In this document: positions 9,050 through 18,620 of the stretch, piece by piece
How positions within the stretch are numbered: position 1 is the stretch's first letter
How the letters are laid out: the number at the start of each line of letters is the position of its first letter
Assembly: GCF_000271485.2 (NCBI RefSeq)
Contig: NZ_AKVN02000001.1
Coordinates: 2,319,501-2,383,500 of the forward strand
Length of the DNA: 64,000 nucleotides
Origin: Pelosinus fermentans DSM 17108
GTDB taxonomy: Bacteria > Bacillota > Negativicutes > DSM-13327
Direction of reading: 5' to 3'
Made by a program: the position numbers and the translations under genes
The notes under the pieces: model-generated
The model's input: only the letters and a program-made list of their open reading frames with translations
Database searches by the model: none
Told to the model about the DNA's origin: nothing

Positions 9050-10024
9050 ATGCAGGAGTTGTTATATGCTTCAGCGATGGCATTCATCATAGCTTTAATT
9101 ATCGGACCCCTGATAATTCCTGTACTTAGCAGGTTGAAGTTTGGGCAAAGTATTAGACAAGAAGGTCCTGAAAGTCATTATGCTAAAGCTGGTACACCGA
9201 CAATGGGCGGTATTATTATCTTAATTGCTCTTATTATTCCTGTTCTTATCTATGGTGGTAAGAGCCCGGAAATTTGGTTAGCCTTATTTATAACCATTGG
9301 GCATGGGTTAATTGGTTTTTTAGATGACTTTATTAAAGTTGTCTTAAAACGTTCGTTAGGGCTAAAAGCAAGGCAAAAACTATTAGGGCAAATTTTTATG
9401 GCTGTTGCCTTAGCATATATTGTTACTACTTATATGGGACGGGGTACTGATGTATGGGTACCATTATTAGGCTTTACTGTTGATTTTGGTCCATTGTACT
9501 ATGTGTTAATTTTTTTAGTGTTGATAGGTACTACTAATGCTGTGAATCTTACAGACGGGCTTGATGGCTTGGCTGCTGGAACGACTACGGTGGCAGCAGT
9601 AGCATATGCGGTTATTGCTATGAGCTTTGCAAAACCTGACTTGGCTATTTTTTGTGTAGCATTAGCTGGTGCAAGCCTTGGTTTTTTGAAATATAATGCA
9701 AATCCTGCCAAAGTATTTATGGGGGATACTGGTTCATTGGCTTTAGGGGGAGCCTTGGCTGCTGTGGCAGTGATGACGAAAACGGAACTATTGCTTGTTA
9801 TTGTTGGGGGAGTTTTTGTACTTGAAGCCTGTTCTGTAATTATTCAAGTGGTTTCATTTAAGTTGACAGGCAAGCGCGTATTTCGTATGAGTCCCATACA
9901 TCATCATTTCGAATTGTCAGGTTGGTCTGAAAAAAAAGTAGTTACGGTATTTTGGTTAGCAGGCGTTGTTTGCAGTCTTATTGCTTTAATTATTCTAGTC
10001 GCTAGTCAAACTGGAGGAATATAA
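9050..10024 (+). CDS. mraY: Phospho-MurNAc-pentapeptide transferase MraY
   Basis: A 324-residue polytopic membrane enzyme with about ten hydrophobic segments and the MraY signatures GFLDDF, NLTDGLDGL, GDTGSLALGG and PIHHHFE. It transfers phospho-MurNAc-pentapeptide to undecaprenyl phosphate to make lipid I. The ATG at 9050 is 6 bases after GGAGG (9039-9043); the TTG at 9044 abuts the SD and is rejected. murD starts one base after its stop. Confidence 0.97.
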   Translation: MQELLYASAMAFIIALIIGPLIIPVLSRLKFGQSIRQEGPESHYAKAGTPTMGGIIILIALIIPVLIYGGKSPEIWLALFITIGHGLIGFLDDFIKVVLKRSLGLKARQKLLGQIFMAVALAYIVTTYMGRGTDVWVPLLGFTVDFGPLYYVLIFLVLIGTTNAVNLTDGLDGLAAGTTTVAAVAYAVIAMSFAKPDLAIFCVALAGASLGFLKYNANPAKVFMGDTGSLALGGALAAVAVMTKTELLLVIVGGVFVLEACSVIIQVVSFKLTGKRVFRMSPIHHHFELSGWSEKKVVTVFWLAGVVCSLIALIILVASQTGGI

Positions 10025-10025
10025 A

Positions 10026-11381
10026 ATGCATTTTAAGGGAAAAAAGATCTTAGTACTTGGTGCTGGTATCAGTGGTATCTCTGTTGCCTGTGTTTTACAA
10101 AACCGTGGAGCACAGGTAACATTAAGCGATTCTAAATCAGCAGAATTATTAAAGAATAAGGATTTATCGGCTATACATCAATGTGGAGTAACTCTGGCGT
10201 TGGGTCAACAGGGAGAGGAATTGCTTCAGGATATAGACTACATCGTACTGTCTCCTGGGATATCAATTGAAATTCCATTAGTAAAAATAGCTAAAGCTAA
10301 AAATATTACAGTCATGAGTGAAATTGAAGTAGCATATCAATTGTGTACAGCGCCTATTGTGGCGATTACAGGTACAAATGGTAAGACGACAACAACAACA
10401 TTGATCGGTGAAATGGTAAAAACAACAGATCGCAATGTAGTTGTAGGGGGAAATATTGGTTTAGCCTTGTCACAAGAAGTGGCTGAAGTGGGGGAAAATG
10501 GTATAGTTGTAGCTGAAATATCCAGCTTTCAATTAGAAGGCAGTATTCATTTTAGGCCTCGTGTGGCTGCTATTTTAAATATAACCCCTGATCATTTGGA
10601 TCGCCATCATTCGCTAGAGAATTATATTGCGATGAAAGAACGTATTTTTGCAAATCAAACAAAAGACGATTATATCGTTCTAAATTATGATGATATAATT
10701 GTACGGGAAATGGCGAATAAAGTTCCCTCTAAAGTTTTCTTTTTTAGCAGGAAGGTAGAATTAGATTCAGGAATATTTGTAAAAGATGGAATGATTATTA
10801 TTAGGTGGCAAGAAAAAACATATATTGTATGTCCAATTAGTAAAATACAACTTAGAGGTGGACATAATATTGAAAATGTTCTCGCTGCTTGCGGTGTTGC
10901 CTTCTTTGCAGGTGTTACTTTAATTTCTATGGTGCAGACCTTATTCAATTTTACAGGTGTTGAACATCGAATTGAAAAAGTAACAGTGGTTAATGGTGTG
11001 CCTTACTATAATGACTCGAAAGCAACGAATCCTGAGTCATCAATTAAAGCTTTAGAGGCTTTTGAAGAGCCTATCATATTAATTGCAGGCGGACGGGATA
11101 AAAATACGGATTTAACTGCTTTTATGAAATTGATCAAAGAAAAGGTGGAGCATTTAATTTTATTAGGTGAGGCTCAAGAGCGATTTGAAGCAGCGGCATT
11201 TCAGCATGATGTATCGCAAATCCATAATGTAAATAGTTTGTCTGAAGCTGTACAATTAGCATATCACCTTGCAAAGGAACCGCAAGTCGTGTTATTATCT
11301 CCGGCATGTGCCAGTTATGATATGTTTACTAGCTATGAAGAACGGGGAAAAGTATTCAAAAGATTAGTTTATGAATTATAA
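10026..11381 (+). CDS. murD: UDP-MurNAc-L-alanine:D-glutamate ligase MurD
   Basis: A 451-residue Mur ligase: an N-terminal Rossmann-like domain (VLGAGISGISVA), the ATP loop ITGTNGKTTTTT near residue 116, and a C-terminal domain with YYNDSKATNPES and the AGGRDKN motif typical of MurD. It adds D-Glu to UDP-MurNAc-L-Ala. Its SD (GGAGG) lies inside the 3' end of mraY, which points to coupled translation. Confidence 0.97.
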   Translation: MHFKGKKILVLGAGISGISVACVLQNRGAQVTLSDSKSAELLKNKDLSAIHQCGVTLALGQQGEELLQDIDYIVLSPGISIEIPLVKIAKAKNITVMSEIEVAYQLCTAPIVAITGTNGKTTTTTLIGEMVKTTDRNVVVGGNIGLALSQEVAEVGENGIVVAEISSFQLEGSIHFRPRVAAILNITPDHLDRHHSLENYIAMKERIFANQTKDDYIVLNYDDIIVREMANKVPSKVFFFSRKVELDSGIFVKDGMIIIRWQEKTYIVCPISKIQLRGGHNIENVLAACGVAFFAGVTLISMVQTLFNFTGVEHRIEKVTVVNGVPYYNDSKATNPESSIKALEAFEEPIILIAGGRDKNTDLTAFMKLIKEKVEHLILLGEAQERFEAAAFQHDVSQIHNVNSLSEAVQLAYHLAKEPQVVLLSPACASYDMFTSYEERGKVFKRLVYEL

Positions 11382-11448
11382 GAAAATATCATTGGATAAT
11401 TTTGTTGAGTTGAATGTGAGTGGCATTCAATGATGGGAGGGAATTCCT

Positions 11449-12552
11449 TTGGCGGTTAGACCTAAGTCGCCGGATTTTATTCTTTTTTTTGCTGTTATTG
11501 CATTATTAAGCTTTGGTGTTGTAATGGTGTATAGTTCGAGCGCAGTCTCAGCCTATGTCAACTTTGATGATAGTTATTATTTTTTAAAGAGACAGCTTAT
11601 TTGGGTAACTCTGGGAATCACGGTAATGCTGGTAACTCTAAATGTGGATTATCATGTATGGCGCAAATTTGCAAAACCTACATTGCTATTAACAATAGTA
11701 CTTTTAATCTTGGTACTTGTACCTGGATTTGGTAAAGTCGTAAATGGAGCGCGCAGGTGGCTTGGATTTGGTTCCTTATATTTACAACCATCGGAAATTG
11801 CCAAACTAAGCATGGTTTTATATTCTTCCGCTAGTTTAGCTCGCAATCAAGAAAAAATAAGCTCATTTATCAAAGGGGTTGTACCTCAATTACTTATCTT
11901 ATTAGTTATTTTTGGCTTAATTCTAAAAGAGCCTGATCTTGGGACAGCATTAGCAATTGGTGGGACAGTGTTTATATTGTTGTTTACTGCAGGTGCAAGA
12001 TTATCTCACTTAACCTCTCTAGGTCTTGTTGGTGTTACTGGAATTATTGCAGCCATTATCTTAGAGCCTTATCGTCTAAAACGATTACTGGCTTTTAATG
12101 ATCCTTGGGCTGATCCTCTCAATACGGGTTATCATATTATCCAATCTCTTTATGCTCTTGGTTCAGGTGGTTTGTTCGGTGTGGGACTTGGACGCAGTAG
12201 AGAAAAGTTTTTATATCTGCCAGAGCCTCATACCGATTTTATTTTTGCGATTCTAGGTGAGGAGCTTGGTTTCATTGGTACAGTAACTGTAATTTTATTG
12301 TTCTTTTTATTCGCTTGGCGTGGATTTAAAATAGCTATTTCTGCACCAGATATTTATGGAAGTTTATTAGCTGCTGGTTTAACTACAATGATTATTATGC
12401 AAGCGTTGATGAATATAGCTGTGGTTACAGCTTCTATGCCGGTAACAGGAATCCCCTTACCATTTATTAGCTTTGGTGGATCTGCATTAATTTTCACTTT
12501 GCTCGGGGTAGGAATATTATTAAATGTATCAAGGTATATTCATGATAAATAG
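11449..12552 (+). CDS. ftsW: SEDS glycosyltransferase FtsW/SpoVE
   Basis: A 367-residue integral membrane SEDS protein with about ten hydrophobic segments. Motifs include GARRWLGFGSLYLQPSE, KEPDLGTA, the large-loop LPEPHTDFIFAILGEELG and the C-terminal GIPLPFISFGGSA. SEDS proteins polymerise glycan strands from lipid II together with a class B PBP, here probably the PASTA PBP at 3.9 kb. FtsW and SpoVE cannot be told apart from sequence. The TTG start follows GGGAGGG. Confidence 0.93.
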   Translation: MAVRPKSPDFILFFAVIALLSFGVVMVYSSSAVSAYVNFDDSYYFLKRQLIWVTLGITVMLVTLNVDYHVWRKFAKPTLLLTIVLLILVLVPGFGKVVNGARRWLGFGSLYLQPSEIAKLSMVLYSSASLARNQEKISSFIKGVVPQLLILLVIFGLILKEPDLGTALAIGGTVFILLFTAGARLSHLTSLGLVGVTGIIAAIILEPYRLKRLLAFNDPWADPLNTGYHIIQSLYALGSGGLFGVGLGRSREKFLYLPEPHTDFIFAILGEELGFIGTVTVILLFFLFAWRGFKIAISAPDIYGSLLAAGLTTMIIMQALMNIAVVTASMPVTGIPLPFISFGGSALIFTLLGVGILLNVSRYIHDK

Positions 12553-12619
12553 GGTGGCAGGTGGTAAGAATTTCTGATAAAATAATTGAAGTTTTTAGAG
12601 TTAAGGGGGCAAGTCCGAT

Positions 12620-13729
12620 ATGCGGATTATTATGTCTGGCGGGGGAACAGGTGGCCACATCTACCCCGCCATTACTATCGCTAAGGCGTTACGAGAGAAA
12701 GTTAAATACTGCGAAGTATTGTTTATAGGTACCCAAAGTGGTTTAGAAGCTGACATTATACCTAAAGAAGGATTTACGATTCAGTTTATAGATGTAGCAG
12801 GATTTGAGAGGCGCTTGTCGGTAAAGAATATACAAACGATAGCTAAAACAATAGGAAGTATTTGGCAGTCGCAGAAAATTATCCGGCAGTTTAAGCCCGA
12901 TATTGTTATTGGGACAGGCGGTTATGTTTGTGGGCCTGTTTTATTGGCAGCCAGTCTGCTTAAAATTCCAACAATGATTCAGGAACAAAATGTAATTCCT
13001 GGTATTACGAATAAGATTTTATCTCGTTTTGTCGATAAAATCGCTTTAGGGTTTACAGAAGCAAGTGAAAACTTTCCAAATCAAAATAAACTGTTTTTTA
13101 CTGGAAATCCCATACGGCAAGAAGTTATATCTGCCAGCCGAGAAGAAAGCATAGCGGCTCTTGGTCTTGACCCGAACAAACGTACGATAATAATATCCGG
13201 CGGCAGCAGAGGTGCTCGCAGCATTAACCAGGCCATGATAAAGGTTCATCAGTTTTTTGCAGGCAGCAAGGAGATACAACTATTGCATGTTACTGGGCAA
13301 AGCGAGTATAATGGCATAGTTGGAAAATTTACGCAATGTGGTATAGATATAACGGCAGCTGGTAATATTATCATCAAACCATATTTATACAATATGCCTC
13401 AAGCACTAGCCGTAGCAGATCTTGCGATCTTTAGAGCGGGTGCCCTGGGATTAGCTGAATTAACAGCAAGAGGGGTTCCATCGATATTAGTTCCTTATCC
13501 ATTCGCCGCAGAAAACCATCAGGAGTATAACGCTAGGGTGATGGAGCGGCAAGGAGCTGCCATTCTCATTCATGACAAAGAACTCAATCCTGATATATTA
13601 ATTAATAGTATTAATGAATTAATTAATAATCCGCAAAAATTAGATATGATGTCTCTGGCAAGCAAAAAAATAGGTCGTCCTAAGGCTGCTGAGAGTATTG
13701 CCCAGATGGCTCTTAATCTGATTAAATAA
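12620..13729 (+). CDS. murG: UDP-GlcNAc:lipid I N-acetylglucosaminyltransferase MurG
   Basis: A 369-residue GT-B enzyme. It shows the N-terminal GGGTGGHIYPA loop, GTGGYVCGPVLLA, the IQEQNVIPG segment, and the donor-site block FRAGALGLAELTARGVPSILVPYPFAAENHQEYNA split over residues 270-305. It converts lipid I to lipid II on the inner face of the membrane. An ATG start is preceded by AAGGGGGC. Confidence 0.97.
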   Translation: MRIIMSGGGTGGHIYPAITIAKALREKVKYCEVLFIGTQSGLEADIIPKEGFTIQFIDVAGFERRLSVKNIQTIAKTIGSIWQSQKIIRQFKPDIVIGTGGYVCGPVLLAASLLKIPTMIQEQNVIPGITNKILSRFVDKIALGFTEASENFPNQNKLFFTGNPIRQEVISASREESIAALGLDPNKRTIIISGGSRGARSINQAMIKVHQFFAGSKEIQLLHVTGQSEYNGIVGKFTQCGIDITAAGNIIIKPYLYNMPQALAVADLAIFRAGALGLAELTARGVPSILVPYPFAAENHQEYNARVMERQGAAILIHDKELNPDILINSINELINNPQKLDMMSLASKKIGRPKAAESIAQMALNLIK

Positions 13730-13829
13730 CATTATACATTAAGCTGTAACACCCTTGTGATGATCTGCATACTATAAAACACGCATAAGAGCTGATAGGT
13801 AAGGGTGCCCAAGAAAGGGGAGACATTTT

Positions 13830-15209
13830 TTGCTAAAAGATATAAAAAAAATTCACTTTGTTGGCATAGGTGGTGCTGGTATGAGCGCAATTGCCAAAGT
13901 CTTACTACAAATGGGATATATTGTTTCAGGGTCTGACCTTACTAAATCTGAGACTACTGCTAAACTAGAAAAAATAGGAGCTCATATATATTTAGGACAC
14001 AATGAAGAGAATCTTCAAGATTCTCAAGCAATCGTAATATCAACAGCTATTCCTGAGACCAATCCTGAAGTTAAATTGGCAAGGAAAAAACAAATTCCGG
14101 TTTTTCATCGTGCAGATATTGTGGCATATTTAATGTTGCAGTATAAGGGAATTGCTGTTGCTGGTGCTCATGGTAAGACGACAACGACATCGATGATTGC
14201 CGTTATGCTTGAACATGCAGGAGTGGACCCGACTGTAATTATTGGTGGTGAAGTTGATTATTTAAATGGTAATGCGAAACTGGGATCAGGTCAATATTTA
14301 GTCGCTGAGGCAGATGAGAGCGACGGTTCCTTCTTGAAATTTTCACCCCATATTGCCGTAGTTACGAATATTGAGAATGATCATATGGACTTTTATAAAA
14401 CGATGGAAAATGTGTTAGATACTTTCAAAAAATTCTTACATAAATTGCCACCAAATATAGGATTGGGTATTGTATGCTTTGATAATGAGAATATTCGAAA
14501 TTTAGTAAATGAAGTAGATCGTCCCTATATTTCTTATGGAATTGATCATACTGCTCAATATATGGCGCGGAATCTTTCAACTCAAGGAGCCACGACTACT
14601 TATGATGTATATCATAATGAACAGTTATTAGGGTCTATTAAAATAAATGTTCCAGGAAGACATAATGTAGGGAATTCTTTAGCAGCTGTCATTGTTGGTT
14701 TAAATATTGGTCTTACTTTCCAGGAAATTGCAGAAGGATTGGCTCATTTTCAAGGCGCTAAACGCCGCTTTCAAACGAAGGCTAGGATTAATGGAGTTTG
14801 GATCATTGACGATTATGCTCATCATCCTACTGAAATTGCAACTACGTTATTGGCAGCCCGCCAGACAGAGCCGAATCGGTTAATTTGTGTATTCCAGCCT
14901 CATCGTTATTCACGTACTGCATTTTTACGTAATGAATTTGGCTCTGCTTTTCAATCAAGTGATATATTAGTTCTTACTGATGTGTATTCAGCGGGAGAAG
15001 CACCAATTCCGGGGATTACAGGTGAGGTCTTGAAAGAGGAGGTTGAAAGCCAAACGAGTAAGAAGGTAATTTATATTGCGGATAAAGATAAAATAGCTAG
15101 GTATCTTAGTCAAATTGTGGAACCTGGTGATCTGGTTATTACCATGGGAGCTGGAAATGTTTACTGTGTAGGGGAAGAACTAATTGAAACCTTAGTGCAA
15201 AAACAGTAG
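13830..15209 (+). CDS. murC: UDP-N-acetylmuramate:L-alanine ligase MurC
   Basis: A 459-residue Mur ligase with the N-terminal GIGGAGMSAIA nucleotide-fold, the GAHGKTTTTSM ATP loop near residue 109, and IIDDYAHHPTEIATTL. It catalyses the first peptide addition to UDP-MurNAc. The TTG start follows AAAGGGGAG at 7-8 bases. The 100-base gap before it contains a loose 7-bp inverted repeat (CACCCTT at 13750, AAGGGTG at 13801). murB, usually next to murC, is not here. Confidence 0.97.
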   Translation: MLKDIKKIHFVGIGGAGMSAIAKVLLQMGYIVSGSDLTKSETTAKLEKIGAHIYLGHNEENLQDSQAIVISTAIPETNPEVKLARKKQIPVFHRADIVAYLMLQYKGIAVAGAHGKTTTTSMIAVMLEHAGVDPTVIIGGEVDYLNGNAKLGSGQYLVAEADESDGSFLKFSPHIAVVTNIENDHMDFYKTMENVLDTFKKFLHKLPPNIGLGIVCFDNENIRNLVNEVDRPYISYGIDHTAQYMARNLSTQGATTTYDVYHNEQLLGSIKINVPGRHNVGNSLAAVIVGLNIGLTFQEIAEGLAHFQGAKRRFQTKARINGVWIIDDYAHHPTEIATTLLAARQTEPNRLICVFQPHRYSRTAFLRNEFGSAFQSSDILVLTDVYSAGEAPIPGITGEVLKEEVESQTSKKVIYIADKDKIARYLSQIVEPGDLVITMGAGNVYCVGEELIETLVQKQ

Positions 15210-15220
15210 TTATAGAATTT

Positions 15221-15248
15221 GTCTCCCCTAAGGGAGACATTTGTTTCT
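15221..15248 (+). terminator. Weak hairpin after murC
   Basis: A 7-bp stem GTCTCCC/GGGAGAC with loop CTAA at 15221-15238, followed only by ATTTGTTT. It may attenuate transcription between murC and murA; the short U tract makes full termination doubtful. Confidence 0.45.
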
Positions 15249-15382
15249 ATGAAAAGTGGGTTTCTATAATATCATTTAATACATAATTAAGTGATTGTTT
15301 AAATTTGTGATGATACTTGGTGTAAGCCAAGTTTTCTAATTGATGTATAGGGTGATTGTACTTTTCTAGGAGGGGGAAGACG

Positions 15383-16636
15383 GTGGAGAAATTTATCGTC
15401 AAGGGGGAAGTACAGTTAAATGGAACGATTAGGATAAGTGGAGCCAAGAATGCGATATTGCCGATTATGGCAGCAACACTATTATGTTCTGGTGTAAGCA
15501 TTATTCATGACGTTCCTTACTTACGAGATATTAAAGTTATGCAAGATATTCTAACCTTATTTGGGGCTAAAATTATTAGAGAACAGGATACATTGTTAAT
15601 TGATACATCCAATATACAGGATGCGGATATTCCAGAACATTTAATGCGAGAGATGAGAGCATCTATCTTTTTGATGGGACCATTGTTAGGCCGATTTCAT
15701 AAAGTAAAACTTTCTTATCCTGGAGGCTGTGCGATTGGCCCAAGGCCCATTGATCTGCACATAAAGGCATTGGAAAAAATTGGGGCATCCGTTAAAGAAA
15801 ATTTTGGATTTATTGAAGCACAAGCTGCTTGCCTGACTGGTGGTGAAATTAATTTTGATTATCCTAGTGTAGGTGCTACAGAAAATGCTATGATGGCGGC
15901 AGTACTAGCTAATGGTGCAACGATAATTCGAAATGCAGCCCGCGAACCAGAAATATATGATTTGCAAGTATTTCTTAATAAGATGGGTGCTAAAGTAATC
16001 GGCGCTGGTACTGATACTATTAGAATTGATGGTATAAAGAAATTAACGCCTGCTGAACATATTGTAATGTCTGATCGCATTCAGGCAGGTACGTTTCTGA
16101 TTGCAGCAGCCATTACCCATGGTGACGTAGTTGTAGAGAATATATTATCAGAACATATTTTTTCCGTGACAGATAAGCTAAAAGATATTGGTGTAAAAAT
16201 TACAACAGGAAACAATTCAATCCGGGTAAGAGGGGGAGATTTGCGTGGTGTTGATATTAAAACATTGCCATATCCAGGCTTTCCCACGGATCTGCAAGCA
16301 CCGATGTTATCTCTAGTAACAAATGCCAAAGGAACGAGTATTATAACAGAAACAATTTTTGAAAATCGTTTTAAACATGTAGATGAATTAATGCGTATGG
16401 GAGCTAAAATAAAAGTAGAAGGTCGTACTGCTATTATACGCGGTATACCCAAATTAACAGGAGCCATCGTTGCTGCCCATGATCTTAGGGCTGGTGGAGC
16501 ATTAGTTCTAGCGGCTTTAGCAGCAGAAGGCGTTTCTGAAATAGAAAATGTATATCATATCGATCGGGGATATGAAGCATTAGAAGAAAAACTTAGAAGT
16601 TTAGGTGCAAATATTTCACGCCATAAAAAGGACTAG
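15383..16636 (+). CDS. murA: UDP-GlcNAc 1-carboxyvinyltransferase MurA
   Basis: A 417-residue enolpyruvyl transferase. It starts MEKFIVKGEVQLNGTIRISG followed by AKNAILPIMAATLL, and carries PGGCAIGPRPIDLH near residue 117, where the Cys is the fosfomycin-sensitive active-site residue. It starts the cytosolic pathway by joining PEP to UDP-GlcNAc. The GTG at 15383 is 6 bases after AGGAGGGGG; the longer frame from a TTG at 15356 would begin before that SD and is rejected. Next in the pathway is MurB, not encoded here. Confidence 0.96.
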   Translation: MEKFIVKGEVQLNGTIRISGAKNAILPIMAATLLCSGVSIIHDVPYLRDIKVMQDILTLFGAKIIREQDTLLIDTSNIQDADIPEHLMREMRASIFLMGPLLGRFHKVKLSYPGGCAIGPRPIDLHIKALEKIGASVKENFGFIEAQAACLTGGEINFDYPSVGATENAMMAAVLANGATIIRNAAREPEIYDLQVFLNKMGAKVIGAGTDTIRIDGIKKLTPAEHIVMSDRIQAGTFLIAAAITHGDVVVENILSEHIFSVTDKLKDIGVKITTGNNSIRVRGGDLRGVDIKTLPYPGFPTDLQAPMLSLVTNAKGTSIITETIFENRFKHVDELMRMGAKIKVEGRTAIIRGIPKLTGAIVAAHDLRAGGALVLAALAAEGVSEIENVYHIDRGYEALEEKLRSLGANISRHKKD

Positions 16637-16649
16637 GGGGATTTATAGT

Positions 16650-17584
16650 ATGAAGAGCAAAAGAATTGCAGTGGTAATGGGGGGCCATCAGCGGAAAGAG
16701 AGGTTTCTTTAAATACAGGTAAAGCCATTTTAACAGCACTTCAGGAAAGCGGATATAAAGGTGCAGTAGGTATTGATCTTGATCCTGCACGTTTTGTAGA
16801 ACAGTTAACTAAAGAAAAAATTGAAATTGTTTTTAATGCGATTCATGGTCAATATGGTGAAGATGGAGTATTACAAGGAGCACTTGAATTGTTAGGTATC
16901 CCTTATACTGGGTCAGGAGTGTTAGCTAGTGCGATGGCTATGGATAAAGGTATCTCTAAACGAATATTTTTGTCGGCCTCCATTCCGACACCTCGTTCTC
17001 TTTTATTTACAAAAGCCGACTTAAGCCGTGATTTAGTAACAGAAATTATTGCTGGTTTTAGCATACCGGTTGTAGTAAAATCTTCATCTCAGGGATCTAG
17101 CATTGGTGTTGTCATTGTTGAAAAAAGTGCAGATTTGTCTCAGGCAATTGAGCAGGCTTTCCAATACAGCGATACCATTTTAGTTGAGGAATTTATAAAA
17201 GGAAGAGAACTTACCGTTGCAATCTTAGGCAATAATGACTTAAAGGCATTGCCTGTGATTGAAATAGTTCCTTTTTCAGGGAGGTATGATTATCATTCTA
17301 AATATACAAAGGGAACTACTGAATATATTGTGCCAGCTCAATTATCAGAGGAAACCACTTTCCTTGTGCAAAAAGTGGCTTTAGAGGCTTTTCATGCATT
17401 AAGATGCTGTGGCATTGCCAGAGTGGATATCATGCTTGATGATGATAATAATCCGTATGTGCTAGAAGTGAATACGATACCTGGAATGACAGGTACTAGT
17501 TTAGTACCGAAAGCAGCAGCGGCTGCAGGAATGTCATTTAGTGCATTATGTGAAGAATTACTGTGTCTAGTAGAGACTAAATAA
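16650..17584 (+). pseudogene. ddl: D-alanine:D-alanine ligase, frameshifted near the start
   Basis: The ATG at 16650 begins MKSKRIAVVMGG and then runs out of frame to a TAA after about 20 codons. One base over, the frame continues PSAEREVSLNTGKAIL and the whole ATP-grasp body follows, including NAIHGQYGEDGVLQG, KSSSQGSSIGV, EVNTIPGMT and a normal end. The break lies in a G6 run at 16679-16684; a G7 run would restore an intact Ddl of about 311 residues. The remainder from the ATG at 16889 would encode only 231 residues and lack the N-terminal domain. A sequencing error, a real mutation, or -1 slippage in the G run are all possible. Ddl makes D-Ala-D-Ala for MurF. Confidence 0.85.
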
Positions 17585-17612
17585 TATAAAATATTATTTC
17601 CTTGTAGGTGCA

Positions 17613-17728
17613 AGACAGTATTTGTATGGATTCAATAATATTCAGTTAGCTAAGGAGGTATGCTTCTTTTCATAGCTAACTGAATCGGTAATTATTGGAG
17701 ACCGTATCAACATACTGTCTGCTTTTTT
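17613..17728 (+). repeat. 108-nt near-perfect hairpin followed by a T run, between ddl and ftsQ
   Basis: Nested arms pair along the whole element: AGACAGTAT (17613) with ATACTGTCT (17712), TTGTATGG with CCGTATCAA (one bulge), CAATAAT with ATTATTG, and ATTCAGTTAGCT with AGCTAACTGAAT (12 bp). Near the tip AAGGAG can pair with CTTCTT. A T6 run follows at 17723. It could be an unusually long terminator, a MITE-like element with terminal inverted repeats, or a structured RNA. No target-site duplication is obvious. Confidence 0.75.
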
Positions 17729-17807
17729 ATAATTGTATTATGCTTAGAATTGTTGTATCATTACTTTTATACTTATAGTTATTAACGTTATTTCAAGGAG
17801 CGATTAT

Positions 17808-18563
17808 ATGGGGGATCTAGAATCATTGCAGTATACACCGAAAGATAAAAGCCTTAGGCCGAATCAAGGGTTTATTGGATTAATTTTAGTACTGGTTATA
17901 CTGATTGCTGGACTATTATTTATCAAGTCATCTTACTTTACTATAGGGGAAGTAGTAGTTGAAGGCAATAATTATGTAACTGTGGATGATGTATACCATA
18001 TCGCCGACATTCCTGAAAAATTGAATATATTTAATTTAAACACATCGGATATAAGAAATCGCTTACTTAATGACTTAAGAATTGCAGAGGTTGAAATTTC
18101 ACGACGCTTTCCAGGAACTATAGTCATTCATATAAAGGAACGAAAGCCGATCGTGTATGTCACTAGTAGCTATGGATTCTTAGAATTGGATTCCCAAGGC
18201 ATTGTACTAGCCGCTTTCAAAAATTTAAAAAATATGAATGTGCCTATGATAACAGGAATTCGATTAGATAATGAGTATGTAAGTGACAAAATTGAAAATC
18301 CAACGATTCAAAGTGTTGTACACTATTTATCATTGCTGGATGAACCAGTTTTGAATCAAATCTCTGAGGTAAATGTAATATCACCAGAGCAAATCAGTGC
18401 TTATACAGTTGCATCCGTGCAGATACGTTTGGGCAGTAGTGAAAGATTGTCTGATAAAGTTAAATTAACAAATACTATTTTACATGAAATTAGTGATAAA
18501 AAAATAAATGTAGAATATATTGATCTTACCTACGCTTCGCCTTTTATTAAATTAAAACCTTAG
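17808..18563 (+). CDS. ftsQ: Cell division protein FtsQ/DivIB
   Basis: A 251-residue bitopic protein: a short cytoplasmic tail, one membrane helix at about residues 23-42, then a POTRA domain starting FTIGEVVVEGNNYVTVDDV and a FtsQ beta domain. FtsQ organises the septal complex with FtsL/DivIC outside the inner membrane. The ATG follows AAGGAGCG. It is the usual neighbour between the mur genes and ftsA. Low conservation means the name rests on fold and position. Confidence 0.9.
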   Translation: MGDLESLQYTPKDKSLRPNQGFIGLILVLVILIAGLLFIKSSYFTIGEVVVEGNNYVTVDDVYHIADIPEKLNIFNLNTSDIRNRLLNDLRIAEVEISRRFPGTIVIHIKERKPIVYVTSSYGFLELDSQGIVLAAFKNLKNMNVPMITGIRLDNEYVSDKIENPTIQSVVHYLSLLDEPVLNQISEVNVISPEQISAYTVASVQIRLGSSERLSDKVKLTNTILHEISDKKINVEYIDLTYASPFIKLKP

Positions 18564-18620
18564 AAGGTGAGGAACTTCAAGAATACTAAAAATATAGTTT
18601 AAAAAAAGGAGAGCGAGAAA

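Noticed and set aside
13750..13807. CACCCTT/AAGGGTG inverted repeat before murC
   Set aside because: Only 7 bp around a 44-base loop with no T tract; too weak to call a regulatory element.
16081..16467. Long minus-strand ORF inside murA
   Set aside because: It is an antisense shadow of a highly conserved coding region, with no SD and no recognisable protein features. The same applies to the minus ORF at 21506-21970 inside ftsZ.
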